Below, in pieces: positions 25,294 to 35,970 of a stretch of 64,000 bases of DNA. The stretch is from assembly GCF_000204645.1 (NCBI RefSeq), contig NC_015422.1, forward strand, positions 744,001-808,000. Reading direction: 5' to 3'. A program made the position numbers and the translations under genes. Source of the stretch: Alicycliphilus denitrificans K601. GTDB taxonomy: Bacteria; Pseudomonadota; Gammaproteobacteria; Burkholderiales; Burkholderiaceae_C. Every line of letters begins with the position of its first letter. The first letter of the stretch is position 1. Under the pieces are notes generated by a model. That model did no database searches. It saw only the letters and a list, made by a program, of their open reading frames with translations, and had not been told where the DNA came from.

Positions 25294-27881
25294 GCCGCCC
25301 CCGCCGTGCCAGCCGCCTCGCCGCAGCGGCGCCGCAGGTGGGCCAGGGCCTCTTCCACCTGGTCCACCAGCACCAGGCACAGGTCGCCCGGCTGCAGGCG
25401 CTCCAGCGCATGGTCGATGGCGACGAATTCGCCATGGATCTCGGTCACGTAGCGGGTGCGCGGCGCGCCCTCCAGGCCCTGCTTGAGCAGGGCCAGCACC
25501 TCGCCGTCGGCGCGGCCGCGCTGGCAGGCGTCCTGGTACAGGACCACGTCGTCGAACGCGGCGCCCAGGGTCCGGGTCTGCTCGATGATGTCCTGGTCGC
25601 GCCGGTCGCCCGCGCCGCTGATGACCACGCTGCGCTGCTTGGCCGGGATGGCGTCCACGGCCTGCACCAGCGCGCGGATGGCGTCGGGGTTGTGGCCGTA
25701 GTCGGCGATCAGCGTGGCGCCGCGGTAGTCCATGACGTTGAAGCGGCCGGGCGCGTTGTCGCTGTCGTTCACGAAGCCGGCCAGGCCCCGGCGGATGGTC
25801 TGCCATGGCAGGCCCAGGCCCCAAGTGGCCGCGATGGCGGCCATGGCGTTCTCGACCTGGAAGCCGATGGCGCCGCCGCGCGTGATCGGGATCTCGCGCA
25901 GCGGGACGCTTTCGCGCCACGAGCCCTCGGCGGCGACGATGTGGCCCTCGTCCACGTAGACCACGCGGTTGCCCTGCGCGCGGTGCGTGGCCATGACGGG
26001 GTGGTGGCGGTCGGCGGCGAAGAAGATCACCTTGCCGGGGCAGCTCGTCGCCATGGCGGCCACGTGCGGGTCGGCGGCGTTGAGCACGGCGTAGCCGTCC
26101 TGCGCCACGTTCTGCACGATGACGCGCTTGAGCACTGCCACGTCCTCCACCGTGTGGATGAAGTTCAGGCCCAGGTGGTCGCCCTCGCCCACGTTGGTGA
26201 CCACGGCCACCTGGCAGCGGTCGAAGCCCAGGCCCTCGCGCAGCAGGCCGCCGCGCGCGCATTCGAGCACGGCGGCGTCGGCCTCGGGGTGGGCCAGGGC
26301 GTTGCGCGCGCTCCTGGGGCCGGAGCAGTCGCCGCTGTCGATCTGGCGGCCGTTGACGTACACGCCGTCGGTGTTGGTCATGGCGGTGCGCCAGCCGTGC
26401 GCGGTGAACAGGTGCGCGATCAGGCGCGTGGTGGTGGTCTTGCCGTTGGTGCCGGTGACGGCCACGAGCGGGATGCGCCCGTCCTGCCCCGGCGGGAACA
26501 GCGCGTCCACCATGGGCACGCCCACGTTGCGCGGGCGGCCGAACGAGGGCGCCAGGTGCATGCGCAGGCCGGGGGCGGCGTTCACCTCGACGATGCCGCC
26601 GTTCTGCTCCTCCAGCGGGTGCAGGATGCTCTCGCAGATCACGTCCACGCCGCAGATGTGCAGGCCGATGGTCTGCGCCGCCTCGATGGCGCGCGCCGCC
26701 ACCTCGGGGTGCACGTCGTCGGTCACGTCGGTGGCGCTGCCGCCGGTGGAGAGGTTGGCGTTGTTGCGCAGCACCACGCGCTGGCCCTGCGCGGGCACGG
26801 ACTCGGGCGCGAGCCCCTCGGCGGCGATGCGCGCGATGGCGATGTCGTCCAGCCGGATCTTGGTCAGCGCCGTGCCGTGGCCGCTGCCGCGGCGCGGGTC
26901 CTGGTTCACGATGTCCACCAGCTCGCGGATGGTGTGCACGCCGTCGCCCAGCACCTGCGGCGGCTCGCGCCGCGCGGCGGCTACGAGCTGGTGGCCCACC
27001 ACCAGCAGGCGGAAGTCGTGGCCGGGCAGGAAGCGCTCGACCATCACCTCGTCGCCGTACTGGAGCGCCGTGGCGTAGGCTGCCTCCAGCTGCGCGCGCG
27101 TGGTGATGTTCACCGTCACGCCCTTGCCCTGGTTGCCGTCCTGGGGCTTGACCACCACGGGCAGGCCCACTTCCTCGGCCACCTTCCAGGCATCATGAAC
27201 GTCGGCCACGGGGCGGCCCAGCGGCACGGGCACGCCGGCGGCGTGCAGCAGGCGCTTGGTCAGGTCCTTGTCCTGCGCGATGGACTCGGCCACGGCGCTG
27301 GTCACGTCCAGCTCGGCGGCCTGGATGCGGCGCGCCTGCGAGCCCCAGCCCAGCTGCACCAGCGAGCCGCTGGTCAGGCGCCTGAACGGGATTCCGCGCG
27401 CCACGGCCGCATCGACGATGGCGCCCGTGGAGGGGCCGATGCGCTCGTCTTCGTCGAGCTCGCGCAGCCGGGCGACCACGGCGGCGGCGTCGAACGGGGT
27501 GTCGTCCAGCGCGGCCCGCACCAGCGCCTCGGCCTGCTCCATGGCCTGCCGGCCCACGGCCTCCTCGGTGTACTCGACCACCACCTGGCTGGTGCCTGGC
27601 TCCACCGTCTCGTGCGTGCGGCTGAAGGTGACGGGGCAGCCGGCCTGCGCCTGCAGCGACAGGGCCGCCACCTCCAGCACATGGGCCAGCGACAGGCGCT
27701 GGTCGGCGCCGTGGGGGTGCAGCGCGCCGATCTTGGGGAAGCGTGCGCGCAGGCGGTCCTCGAAGCCGGGCAGGGTGCGGTAGTCTCCCTCGTGGGGCTC
27801 GCAGTGCACGACGGCCTCCATGGCGGTGCTGCGGGTCCAGAGGTTGGGGCCGCGCAGGGCGCGGATGCGGGTGATCTGCAT
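25290..27881 (-). CDS. cphA: Cyanophycin synthetase CphA
   Basis: An 863-residue enzyme that polymerises aspartate and arginine into cyanophycin without a template. The N-terminal ATP-grasp region (about 150-450; [32 protein letters not shown]) adds one residue type, and the C-terminal Mur-ligase-like domain has the P-loop [12 protein letters not shown] at about 476-487 and [10 protein letters not shown]. Length and motifs match complete CphA1. It lies downstream of cphA' with a palindromic repeat in the 71-base gap and is coupled to creA. Cyanophycin serves as a nitrogen and carbon reserve; no cyanophycinase is in the window. Confidence 0.95.
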   Translation of the reverse strand: MQITRIRALRGPNLWTRSTAMEAVVHCEPHEGDYRTLPGFEDRLRARFPKIGALHPHGADQRLSLAHVLEVAALSLQAQAGCPVTFSRTHETVEPGTSQVVVEYTEEAVGRQAMEQAEALVRAALDDTPFDAAAVVARLRELDEDERIGPSTGAIVDAAVARGIPFRRLTSGSLVQLGWGSQARRIQAAELDVTSAVAESIAQDKDLTKRLLHAAGVPVPLGRPVADVHDAWKVAEEVGLPVVVKPQDGNQGKGVTVNITTRAQLEAAYATALQYGDEVMVERFLPGHDFRLLVVGHQLVAAARREPPQVLGDGVHTIRELVDIVNQDPRRGSGHGTALTKIRLDDIAIARIAAEGLAPESVPAQGQRVVLRNNANLSTGGSATDVTDDVHPEVAARAIEAAQTIGLHICGVDVICESILHPLEEQNGGIVEVNAAPGLRMHLAPSFGRPRNVGVPMVDALFPPGQDGRIPLVAVTGTNGKTTTTRLIAHLFTAHGWRTAMTNTDGVYVNGRQIDSGDCSGPRSARNALAHPEADAAVLECARGGLLREGLGFDRCQVAVVTNVGEGDHLGLNFIHTVEDVAVLKRVIVQNVAQDGYAVLNAADPHVAAMATSCPGKVIFFAADRHHPVMATHRAQGNRVVYVDEGHIVAAEGSWRESVPLREIPITRGGAIGFQVENAMAAIAATWGLGLPWQTIRRGLAGFVNDSDNAPGRFNVMDYRGATLIADYGHNPDAIRALVQAVDAIPAKQRSVVISGAGDRRDQDIIEQTRTLGAAFDDVVLYQDACQRGRADGEVLALLKQGLEGAPRTRYVTEIHGEFVAIDHALERLQPGDLCLVLVDQVEEALAHLRRRCGEAAGTAGAA

Positions 27882-27892
27882 GGTGTTCTCTT

Positions 27893-27951
27893 ATTGAGCC
27901 AAATTGGCCTCTAACGCTTGTGGGGTAAGCGGTAACAGCTATCGTTTCTGA
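27893..27951 (-). repeat. Dispersed palindromic repeat, copy 3
   Basis: A full-length copy. On the minus strand it reads ACGATAGCTGTTACCGCTT, then a turn, then AAGCGTTAGAGGCC and AATTTGGCTCAAT. It fills the gap between cphA' (upstream) and cphA (downstream), so any transcript joining them contains this hairpin. Confidence 0.8.
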
Positions 27952-27952
27952 G

Positions 27953-30133
27953 TCAGGCGCCCGGGTATTCGAAGGTCTTGATGCCCGCGGCGATCAGATC
28001 GGGGGCAATGTCCATGGACCAAGCCGCGGCGATGGCCGCGAGCAGCGCCGGCGTGTCGGGCCGCTGGCCGCCCGCCAGGCTCAGCGCCGCCAGCGTGCCC
28101 AGCGCACGCTCGCCGGCGCCCGTGGCCAGGATGACCTGCTCGCCGCGCACGAACACGGCGCGGCCTTCGCCACCGTTTTCCGTATTCGCGCGGTGGGCTG
28201 CGATGGCCGGGTTGTCCGCTGCGGTGGAGTACAGCAGCACCTCGCCGTCGCACAGGGCGCTGAGCTCCGCGACCTGGGCGATGTCGGCGTTGAGCACGCC
28301 CGCGCCTTCGTCGAGCACCACGTCGATCTGGGTGCGCAGCACACGCGTCATCTTGGCCTGCTCCAGCACGTCATGGTCGGCCAGGCTCTCGTAGCCGTCC
28401 ATGTCCGTCACCACGCCGACCAGGCAGCGGTCGTAGGCCAGGCCCTCCTCCAGGATGGAGCGGGCCGTGGTCTGGATCACGGCGGCCTGGGCCAGGCGGT
28501 TGGTCAGCAGGCGGTGGGCGCCGGCCCAGTTGGCGGTGTCGCTCTTCTGCGTGCGGCGGTTGGCCAGGAACATGCCCTCGCTGCTGGCCACGCCCGTGAG
28601 CTTGCCCGACAGCTGCAGCAGCCAGCCGACCAGCCGCGCGATGAAGGCGTTGTGCCTCGTGCCCACGATGCCCACGAGCGGGATGCGGCCCGCGCCGGGG
28701 CCGTCCTCGCGCGGGAACAGGTGGTCGGCGATGGCCATGCCCACGGGGCGCGGCGCGCCGCTGGTGGGCTTGAGGTGCATGAGCAGGCCGGGGCCGGCGT
28801 TGACTTCGAGGATGGCACCCTGGCCCTGCATGGGTTGGGACACGTCCTTCAGGATCATGTCCATGCCGGCGATGTCCAGGCCGACGATCTTCGCCGCGAG
28901 CTGGGCGTAGTACGCCACGTCGGGGTGCACGTCGTCGGTGCAGTCAATGGCCATGTTGCCGTTGCGCTGCAGCAGCACGCTCTGGCCCTGGGGGATCACG
29001 CTGTCGGGCGTGACGTTCTGGCGCTTGAGCTCCAGCTGTACGGCGCCCGCCTCCAGGTTGATCCAGTCCAGCGGGTACTCCTGCTCGGGGCCGCGGCGCG
29101 GGTCCTGGTTGAGCACGGCGACCAGCTCGCGCAGCGTGGCCTGGCCGTTGCCGTGCACGCTCACGGTCTCGCCCTTGGTGGCGGCCACCACCTTGCCGCC
29201 CACGACCAGCAGGCGGTGTTCGATGCCATCGATGAACTTCTCGACGATGACGTCGGAGCCCTCGGGCTCGGCCAGCGCGAAGGCGGCCTTGATGTCGGCC
29301 TCGCGCGAGAGCTCCAGCGTCACGCCGCGCGCGTGGTTGCCGTCGGACGGCTTCACGGTGACGGGAAAGCCGATCTCCTGGGCCACTTCCCAGGCCTCCT
29401 CGGCGTTCTTGACGATGCGGCCCTCGGGCACGGGCACGCCGCAGGCGGCCAGCAGGCGCTTGGTGAAATCCTTGTCCTGGGCAATGCCCTCGGCGATGGC
29501 GCTGGTCTGGTCGCTCTCGGCCGTCCAGATGCGCCGCTGCGCCGCTCCGTAGCCCAGCTGCACCAGGTTGCCGTCGTTCAGGCGGATGTGGGGGATGCGG
29601 CGCTCGCTCGCCGCATCGACGATGCAGCCGGTGCTGGGGCCCAGGTAGCGGTCGTTGATGGCCGTCTTGATGGCGTGGATGGCGGCCTTCAGGTCGAACG
29701 GCTGGTCGTTGATGGCCGCCATGAGGAGCCTGTGGCCGCAGTCCAGGGCCACGCGCGCCACGGCCTCCTCGGGGCAGCGGAACACCATGCGGTACACGCC
29801 GCGCCTGGAGATCTCGCGCGTCTGGCCGAACTCGGCCGGCATGCCCGAGAGGTTCAGCAGCTCGATGACAACGTGCTCCAGCACATGGCCCATCCAGGTG
29901 CCGCCTTCCAGGCGCTGGATGAAGCCGCCGCGTTCGCCCACGCCACAGGTGTGCTCCACCAGGTCGGGCAGCCAGCGGGTCAGGCGCTCGTTGAAGCCGG
30001 GCAGCTTGTTGGACGGGTAGTCCTCCAGCTCGCCCAGGTCCAGCCAGACTTCGAGGATGGGGCGGTAGGTCCAGACACTGGGGCCGCGCAGGTAGGTGGC
30101 GCGCAGCAGTTGGATATCTTTGAATGTGGCCAT
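27953..30133 (-). CDS. Second cyanophycin synthetase-like protein CphA' with degenerate ligase P-loop
   Basis: A 726-residue CphA homologue, shorter than CphA by about 140 residues. The ATP-grasp part is intact (VTVKPSDGNHARGVTLEL, AILEVNAGPGLLMHL). At the Mur-ligase P-loop position (about 491) it reads GTRHNAFIARL where CphA has [11 protein letters not shown], so the Lys and Thr needed for ATP binding are gone. The C-terminal ligase domain is therefore shortened and probably inactive, and the protein may act like CphA2 enzymes, which join ready-made dipeptides, or as a structural partner. Tandem cphA'-cphA pairs are known in Burkholderiales. It is divergent from the ABC gene across 249 bases. 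Confidence 0.9.
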   Translation of the reverse strand: MATFKDIQLLRATYLRGPSVWTYRPILEVWLDLGELEDYPSNKLPGFNERLTRWLPDLVEHTCGVGERGGFIQRLEGGTWMGHVLEHVVIELLNLSGMPAEFGQTREISRRGVYRMVFRCPEEAVARVALDCGHRLLMAAINDQPFDLKAAIHAIKTAINDRYLGPSTGCIVDAASERRIPHIRLNDGNLVQLGYGAAQRRIWTAESDQTSAIAEGIAQDKDFTKRLLAACGVPVPEGRIVKNAEEAWEVAQEIGFPVTVKPSDGNHARGVTLELSREADIKAAFALAEPEGSDVIVEKFIDGIEHRLLVVGGKVVAATKGETVSVHGNGQATLRELVAVLNQDPRRGPEQEYPLDWINLEAGAVQLELKRQNVTPDSVIPQGQSVLLQRNGNMAIDCTDDVHPDVAYYAQLAAKIVGLDIAGMDMILKDVSQPMQGQGAILEVNAGPGLLMHLKPTSGAPRPVGMAIADHLFPREDGPGAGRIPLVGIVGTRHNAFIARLVGWLLQLSGKLTGVASSEGMFLANRRTQKSDTANWAGAHRLLTNRLAQAAVIQTTARSILEEGLAYDRCLVGVVTDMDGYESLADHDVLEQAKMTRVLRTQIDVVLDEGAGVLNADIAQVAELSALCDGEVLLYSTAADNPAIAAHRANTENGGEGRAVFVRGEQVILATGAGERALGTLAALSLAGGQRPDTPALLAAIAAAWSMDIAPDLIAAGIKTFEYPGA

Positions 30134-30382
30134 GAAATGCAGCGTGGAGGATTCGGGTGCCCGCGCGGTGGGGCGGGTGGGCGACGCGCCCGGGAATGGA
30201 TTGTGCGCCGGGAACGCGGCGCGTCAGCCCAGGGCAGTGTCAGCCGCCGGCGGGTGCCGCGCGTTACTGGGGAATACCGCCACGCCGCCGTGGCCGGGCC
30301 CCCGCCGGCCGGCAATGCCGGCCACGGCCGTGGGCCCGCGCGCGAACTCCCTGCCCCGGCGGGGACGGACATACAAAACAAA

Positions 30383-32695
30383 ATGCAACATCATCATTCT
30401 GTGGACGCCTTGGGTGTCTTGCCCGGCCCTTTTGGAGCCGGCCTGCGAGCAGCGCTCGCTTCCGACGAAAACGTGCAGGCCGCCTTCGAGGTTGACCTGA
30501 CGCCCGGGCTGCGCTTCGCGCCCGGCCTGCTGGTGCTGACCGACCGGCGCCTGCTGGCGCAGGGCACCGATGCGGCGGCCCAGGAATGGCCGCTGGCGCC
30601 CGGCATGGCGCTGCGCATGCTGGACCATGGCGGCGTGGGCACGCTGGAACTGCACGACGCCGACCGGCGCTTGGCGCTGTGGCGCTTCACGCTGGGGCGC
30701 CATCCCCAGGCGCTGCACCTGCAGCAGCGCCTGGAGCGCCAGCTCGCGCTGCTGGAAAACTCCCAGGCCGTGGCTGCGCCCGAGGAGGAGGACACGCCGC
30801 GCTGCGCCGCGTGCGGCACGCCGCTGCCCCCCGACAGCGACGAATGCCCGGCCTGCGCGCGCCAGCAGCCGCCCCGGGCGTCGACCTGGGTGCTGCTGCG
30901 CCTGTGGCGCTTCGCGCGGCCCTACAGGAAGCAGCTGGCCGCGGGCTTCGCGCTCACGCTGGCCTCCACCGCCGCGTCGCTGGTGCCGCCGTACATGACC
31001 ATTCCGCTCATGGATGACATCCTGATCCCCTACCAGAGCGGCCAGCAGATCCCCACGGGCATGGTCATGCTGTACCTGGGCGGGCTGCTGCTGGCGGCGC
31101 TGCTGGCCTGGGGGCTGGGGTGGGCGCGCACTTACATCCTGGCGCTGGTGTCCGAGCGCATAGGCGCCGACCTGCGCACCACCACCTACGAGCACCTGCT
31201 GCGCCTGTCGCTGGACTACTTCGGCAGCAAGCGCACGGGCGACCTGATGGCGCGCATAGGCTCCGAGACCGACCGCATCAACGTCTTCCTCTCGCTCAAC
31301 GCGCTCGACTTCGCTACCGACGTGCTCATGATCGTGATGACCTCGGTGATCCTGTTCTCCATCAACCCCTGGCTGGCCCTGGTCACGCTGGTGCCGCTGC
31401 CCTTCATCGCCTGGCTCATCCACAACGTGCGCGACCGCCTGCGCACGGGCTTCGAGAAGATCGACCGCGTGTGGAGCGAGGTGACCAACGTGCTGGCCGA
31501 CACCATCCCCGGCATCCGCGTGGTCAAGGCCTTCGCCCAGGAATCGCGCGAGGCCCAGCGCTTTCGCGCCGCCAACCAGCACAACCTGGAGGTCAACGAC
31601 CGCCTGAACAAGACCTGGAGCTTGTTCGCGCCCACCGTGTCGCTGATGACCGAGGTGGGCCTGCTCGTGGTCTGGGGCTTCGGCATCTGGCTCGTGGCCA
31701 GGAACCAGATCACCGTGGGCGTGCTCGCGGCCTTCATCGCCTACATCGGGCGCTTCTACACGCGGCTCGACTCCATGAGCCGCATCGTCTCCGTCACGCA
31801 GAAGGCTGCGGCCGGTGCCAAGCGCATCTTCGACATCCTGGACCACGTGAGCAACGTGCCCGACCCCGCCAACCCCGTGCGGGTGAACAAGGTGGAGGGC
31901 GCGATCGAGATGCGCGACATCGGCTTCCGCTACGGCAGCCGCACGGTCATCAGGAACCTGTCGCTCGACATCCGCCCCGGCGAGATGATCGGCCTCGTGG
32001 GCCACAGCGGCTCGGGCAAGAGCACGCTGGTGAACCTCATCAGCCGCTTCTACGACGTGAGCGACGGCGCCATCCTGGTCGATGGCGTGGACATCCGCCG
32101 CATGGCCGTGAGCGACTTCCGCCGCCACATCGGCCTGGTGCTGCAGGAGCCCTTCCTGTTCTTCGGCACCATCGCCGAGAACATCGCCTACGGCCGGCCC
32201 GACGCCACGCGCGACGAGATCGTGGCCGCCGCGCGCGCCGCGCATGCGCACGAATTCATCCTGCGCCTGCCCCACGGCTACGACAGCCTGGTGGGCGAGC
32301 GCGGCCAGGGCCTCTCGGGCGGCGAGCGCCAGCGCATCTCCATCGCGCGCGCGCTGCTCATCGACCCGCGCATCCTGATCCTGGACGAAGCCACCTCCGC
32401 CGTGGACACCGAGACCGAGAAGGAGATCCAGAAAGCGCTCGACAACCTCGTGCAGGGCCGCACCACCATCGCCATCGCCCACCGCCTGTCCACGCTGCGC
32501 AAGGCCGACCGCCTCGTGGTCATGGACCGCGGCGAGGTCGTCGAAGTGGGCCCGCACGACGAGCTCATGGCGCAGCAGGGCGCCTACTGGCGCCTGTACG
32601 AGGCCCAGGCGCGCCGCGCCGAGGAGGACGCCGAGGCCGCCGGCGTGCGCGTCGAGAGCACGCGCCAGCACAGCGCCCACCCGGCGGGCAAGTGA
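30383..32695 (+). CDS. Cyanophycin metabolism-associated ABC transporter (fused permease-ATPase)
   Basis: A 770-residue half-transporter. An unusual N-terminal domain of about 160 residues ends in a zinc-ribbon-like CxxC pair (Cys141, Cys144, Cys155, Cys158). Then come the six-helix exporter domain (about 175-460) and an ATPase with Walker [10 protein letters not shown], the signature GLSGGERQR, Walker [11 protein letters not shown] and the H-loop AIAHRLSTL. It is of the MsbA/multidrug exporter type. ATG 30383 is the first with sensible downstream sequence; the longer frame from 28193 is antisense to cphA'. The name reflects a family I recall from public annotation, always next to cphA and DUF1854. 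The substrate is unknown. Confidence 0.9.
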   Translation: MQHHHSVDALGVLPGPFGAGLRAALASDENVQAAFEVDLTPGLRFAPGLLVLTDRRLLAQGTDAAAQEWPLAPGMALRMLDHGGVGTLELHDADRRLALWRFTLGRHPQALHLQQRLERQLALLENSQAVAAPEEEDTPRCAACGTPLPPDSDECPACARQQPPRASTWVLLRLWRFARPYRKQLAAGFALTLASTAASLVPPYMTIPLMDDILIPYQSGQQIPTGMVMLYLGGLLLAALLAWGLGWARTYILALVSERIGADLRTTTYEHLLRLSLDYFGSKRTGDLMARIGSETDRINVFLSLNALDFATDVLMIVMTSVILFSINPWLALVTLVPLPFIAWLIHNVRDRLRTGFEKIDRVWSEVTNVLADTIPGIRVVKAFAQESREAQRFRAANQHNLEVNDRLNKTWSLFAPTVSLMTEVGLLVVWGFGIWLVARNQITVGVLAAFIAYIGRFYTRLDSMSRIVSVTQKAAAGAKRIFDILDHVSNVPDPANPVRVNKVEGAIEMRDIGFRYGSRTVIRNLSLDIRPGEMIGLVGHSGSGKSTLVNLISRFYDVSDGAILVDGVDIRRMAVSDFRRHIGLVLQEPFLFFGTIAENIAYGRPDATRDEIVAAARAAHAHEFILRLPHGYDSLVGERGQGLSGGERQRISIARALLIDPRILILDEATSAVDTETEKEIQKALDNLVQGRTTIAIAHRLSTLRKADRLVVMDRGEVVEVGPHDELMAQQGAYWRLYEAQARRAEEDAEAAGVRVESTRQHSAHPAGK

Positions 32696-32709
32696 CCGAG
32701 GACACCGCG

Positions 32710-33198
32710 ATGAACACCACTACCACCACGCCTGTCCCACTGGACCTGTGGCGCAACCCCCATGGCCGCCTGATGCTGCGCCTCGCGGGCGGCACCGAGC
32801 CCGTCGCCGTCACGCCCGTGCGGGCCTTTCCCATCGCCGCGCCGCTGGAGGGCCTGTCGCTCGTCGGCCCCGACGGCCACGAACTGGCCTGGGTGCCGCG
32901 CCTGGATGCGCTGCCCGCCGCAGCGCGCGCGCTGATCGAAGAGGAATTCGCCGCGCGTGAGTTCGTGCCCACCATCACGCGCATCCGCAGCGTATCGAGC
33001 TTTTCCACGCCCAGCACCTGGGAGGTGGACACCGACCGCGGTGCCGCGCAGCTGGTGCTCAAGGGCGAGGAGGACATCAGGCGCCTGGCCGGGCGCACCA
33101 AGCTGCTCATCGCCGCCAGCGACGGGCTGCAGTTCCACGTGCCCGACGTCACCGCGCTGGACCGCGCCTCGCGCAAGCTGCTCGAACGATTTCTATAG
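32710..33198 (+). CDS. Cyanophycin metabolism-associated DUF1854 protein
   Basis: A 162-residue soluble protein without signal peptide or membrane segment. It contains [15 protein letters not shown] near the start, [20 protein letters not shown] and a C-terminal [20 protein letters not shown] plus [20 protein letters not shown], all typical of DUF1854. It starts 14 bases after the ABC gene and the two are almost certainly co-transcribed. Its constant pairing with the ABC protein next to cphA suggests a partner or regulator of that transporter; the mechanism is unknown. Its TAG stop lies in a degenerate palindromic repeat. Confidence 0.88.
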   Translation: MNTTTTTPVPLDLWRNPHGRLMLRLAGGTEPVAVTPVRAFPIAAPLEGLSLVGPDGHELAWVPRLDALPAAARALIEEEFAAREFVPTITRIRSVSSFSTPSTWEVDTDRGAAQLVLKGEEDIRRLAGRTKLLIAASDGLQFHVPDVTALDRASRKLLERFL

Positions 33199-33247
33199 CG
33201 CCTGGCGCTTTGGCGGCGGGCGTTTGCTGGCGATCGGTGAAAAAAGC
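33191..33247 (+). repeat. Dispersed palindromic repeat, degenerate copy 4
   Basis: A weak copy beginning TTTCTATAGCGCCTGGCGCTT. The right arm (GGGCGTTTGCTGG) has decayed. The TAG in CTATAGC is the stop codon of the DUF1854 gene, so the gene's end has been set by the repeat or the repeat has inserted right at it. Confidence 0.45.
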
Positions 33248-33338
33248 CTTTAGTTCCCCCTTTGTTTGCCGAAATGGATGTACGACGAGGTGGTAGCCGC
33301 GCCTGCCGCCCGTCGCCCATTCGTGAGGGACCCTTGCC

Positions 33339-33779
33339 ATGCAATTGCCACCCGTAGTCCGTTCGCCTCCCCAATGGCGTCCCCAGGGCGCCGATCTGTA
33401 TTCCACGGGCGCCTCTGGAGCCGCGCCCGTGCGGCCCGTGAATCCGGCCAACCCCGTCGAGTCCATGGACCGGCTGGGCGAGGGTGCCATCGTGCGCGAG
33501 CCCACCAAGCCCACCGCGCCCGATGAGGAAAACCGCGACTGGACCCTGGCCGAGGCCAGGAAGGAAGCGCCGAAGGAGGCCGAGGAACCGCCCAAGGAGC
33601 CGATCTACAAGCAACTGCTGGAGCTCATACAGTCCATGTGGCGCGCCAGCGGCAGCGCCGTGGAGCTGGCGCAGGACATCAACAAGACCACGCTGCAGGA
33701 GCGCCTGGCCCAGCAGGTGCAGGACCGGCAGTCGCCGACCTATTCCGACCCCAAGGTCAAGCGCACCGGTGGCTTGTAA
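33339..33779 (+). CDS. Hypothetical protein, Pro/Glu-rich
   Basis: A 146-residue soluble protein that I do not recognise. The first half is low-complexity, rich in Pro, Ala and Glu (PVRPVNPANPVESMDRLGEG, KEAPKEAEEPPKEP). The second half forms a probable helix pair (YKQLLELIQSMWRASGSAVE, INKTTLQERLAQQVQDRQ). No signal peptide or membrane segment is visible. The codon pattern fits its neighbours and the frame is uninterrupted, so it is likely a real gene. It is followed after 123 bases by the EF-G-like gene. Confidence 0.6.
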   Translation: MQLPPVVRSPPQWRPQGADLYSTGASGAAPVRPVNPANPVESMDRLGEGAIVREPTKPTAPDEENRDWTLAEARKEAPKEAEEPPKEPIYKQLLELIQSMWRASGSAVELAQDINKTTLQERLAQQVQDRQSPTYSDPKVKRTGGL

Positions 33780-33902
33780 TCGCGGCTGATCGGCATTTGC
33801 AGCCGGCCCTGGCGCAGGCCGGCGGGGCGCACGCACTGTTCAAGCGCACTGCGGCGCGGCATCATGGGCGCACGACAACGCCCATGACCGGAGGAAACCT
33901 CC

Positions 33903-35957
33903 ATGACGACCGTCAGCCCCAGCCCCGTGGCGCACATCCGCACCCTGGCCCTGGTGGGTGCCAGCGCCGCCGGCAAGACCACGCTGGCCGAGGCCCTGCT
34001 GCACGCCAGCGGTGCCATAGGTACGGTCGGCAGCGTGGAGCGCGGCAGCACCGTGAGCGACCACGACCCGCAGGAGATCAAGACCCAGCACTCGCTGCAG
34101 TCCTCCGTCATGCACCTCGCGCACGGCGGCTGCCGCATCCACCTGGTCGATGCGCCGGGTCTGCCGGACTTCATCGGCCAGAGCCTGCCGGCGCTGGAGG
34201 CGGTGGAAACCTGCGCCGTCGTCATCAACGCCGCCACCGGCATCGAGCCCATGGCGCGGCGCATGATGGACTACGCCGCCGAGCGCCGGCAGGACCGCCT
34301 GATCGTCGTCAACAAGATCGACGCCGAGGGCGTCCAGCTCGCCGCCCTGCTGGTTGACATACAGGCCGCGTTCGGCGCCGAATGCCTGCCGCTCAACCTG
34401 CCCGATGCCGGCGCGACCAGGGTGGTGGACTGCTTCTTCAACCGCGAGGGGCACAGCGACTTCGGCAGCGTCGCCGACGCGCACCGCGCCCTGGTAGAGC
34501 AGGTGGTGGATGTGGATGGCGACTTCGTCGAGCGCTATCTCAATGACGGCGACATCGATGCCGGCGAGCTGCACGCCCCGCTGGAGCAGGCGCTGCGCGA
34601 GGGCCACCTGATCCCGGTGTGCTTCGTCTCGGCGCGCAGCGGCGCCGGCGTGCCCGAACTGCTGGACGTCATCACCCGCTTGCTGCCCAACCCGGCCGAG
34701 GGCAACCCGCCCGACTTCTTCAAGGGCGAGGGCGAGTGCGCCGAGCTGATCCACGCCCGGCCCGACCCGGCAGCGCATGTGCTGGCCCAGGTGTTCAAGA
34801 TCAGCATCGACCCCTATGTGGGCAAGCTGGCCTTTGTGCGCGTGCACCAGGGCACCATCACGCCGAGCTCTCAGCTGTTCATAGGCGACGGGCGCAAGCC
34901 TTTCAAGGTCGGCCACCTGTTCCTGCAGCAGGGCAAGGACCATGTGGAGGTGCCGAGCGCCGGGCCGGGCGACATCTGCACGATCGGCAAGATCGACGAG
35001 CTGCACTACGACGCCGTGCTGCACGACGCCGCCGAGGACGACCACATCCACCTGCGGCCCCTGCCGTTTCCCGTGCCGGTGCACGGCGTCGCCATCCGCC
35101 CCAGGCGCCGCGGCGACGAGCAGCGTCTGTGGGAAATCATGGGCAGGCTGGTGGCCGAGGACCCCTGCCTCCGGCTTGAACACCTGGCCAGTACCAACGA
35201 AACCGTGGTCTATGGCCTGGGCGAGCTGCACCTGCGCATGCTGCTGGAGCGCCTGCAGGCGGGCTACAAGTTCGAGGTCGAGACCCGGCCGCCGCGCATC
35301 GCCTACCGCGAGACCATAGGCCAGGGTGCGGCCGCGCAGTACCGCCACAAGAAGCAGAGCGGCGGCGCCGGCCAGTTCGGCGAGGTGCACCTGCGCGTGG
35401 AACCGTTGCCGCGCGGCGCCGGCTTCGAGTTCGTCGACCAGGTCAAGGGCGGCGCCATCCCCGGCCAGTTCATGCCCGCGGTCGAGAAGGGCGTGCGCGA
35501 GGCGCTGGCCGAGGGCGTCATCGCCGGCTACCCGGTGCAGGACATCCGCGTCATCGTGCACGACGGCAAGAGCCACGCCGTGGACAGCAAGGAGGTCGCC
35601 TTCGTCACCGCCGGCAAGAAGGCTGCGCAGGCCGCCATCCGCGAGGCCGCACCCACCGTGCTGGAACCCGTCGCGCGCCTGACCATCACCGTCCCCGACG
35701 GCGCCACCGGCGCCGTCACCGGCGATCTGTCCTCGCGCCGCGGCCTCGTGAGCGGCACCGACACCCCGCGCCCGGGGCAGGTCGCCATCACCGCCCAGGT
35801 ACCCATGGCCGAGCTGCTGGACTACCAGAACCGCCTGAACGCCCTCACCGCCGGCCAGGGCGCCTACACCCTGGCGCTGTCGCACTACGAGGCGGTGCCG
35901 CCGCAGGTGCAGCAGCAGCTGGCGGGGCAGTACCGGGCGAAGGAGGAGCAGGAGTGA
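33903..35957 (+). CDS. Elongation factor G-like GTPase (EF-G paralogue)
   Basis: A 684-residue translational GTPase with all EF-G domains. The G domain has a modified P-loop GASAAGKTT (usual EF-G: AHIDAGKTT), G3 DAPGLPD and G4 NKID, followed by beta-barrel domain II (VFKISIDPYVGKLAFVRVHQ) and domains III-V (SGGAGQFGEVHLRVEPL, GYPVQDIRVIVHDG). It is distinct from the essential fusA product and belongs to the EF-G-like paralogue group found in many bacteria, whose role is unsettled. It is monocistronic by position, with GGAGG upstream of ATG 33903. Confidence 0.88.
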   Translation: MTTVSPSPVAHIRTLALVGASAAGKTTLAEALLHASGAIGTVGSVERGSTVSDHDPQEIKTQHSLQSSVMHLAHGGCRIHLVDAPGLPDFIGQSLPALEAVETCAVVINAATGIEPMARRMMDYAAERRQDRLIVVNKIDAEGVQLAALLVDIQAAFGAECLPLNLPDAGATRVVDCFFNREGHSDFGSVADAHRALVEQVVDVDGDFVERYLNDGDIDAGELHAPLEQALREGHLIPVCFVSARSGAGVPELLDVITRLLPNPAEGNPPDFFKGEGECAELIHARPDPAAHVLAQVFKISIDPYVGKLAFVRVHQGTITPSSQLFIGDGRKPFKVGHLFLQQGKDHVEVPSAGPGDICTIGKIDELHYDAVLHDAAEDDHIHLRPLPFPVPVHGVAIRPRRRGDEQRLWEIMGRLVAEDPCLRLEHLASTNETVVYGLGELHLRMLLERLQAGYKFEVETRPPRIAYRETIGQGAAAQYRHKKQSGGAGQFGEVHLRVEPLPRGAGFEFVDQVKGGAIPGQFMPAVEKGVREALAEGVIAGYPVQDIRVIVHDGKSHAVDSKEVAFVTAGKKAAQAAIREAAPTVLEPVARLTITVPDGATGAVTGDLSSRRGLVSGTDTPRPGQVAITAQVPMAELLDYQNRLNALTAGQGAYTLALSHYEAVPPQVQQQLAGQYRAKEEQE

Positions 35958-35970
35958 GCCTGCCGGGGCG

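Noticed and set aside
28193..30382. A plus-strand open frame of more than 700 codons in front of the ABC transporter gene and antisense to cphA'
   Set aside because: It is a shadow frame of the high-G+C cphA' gene: the translation is His/Val/Gly/Arg-rich with no domain, and the true ABC start is at 30383.
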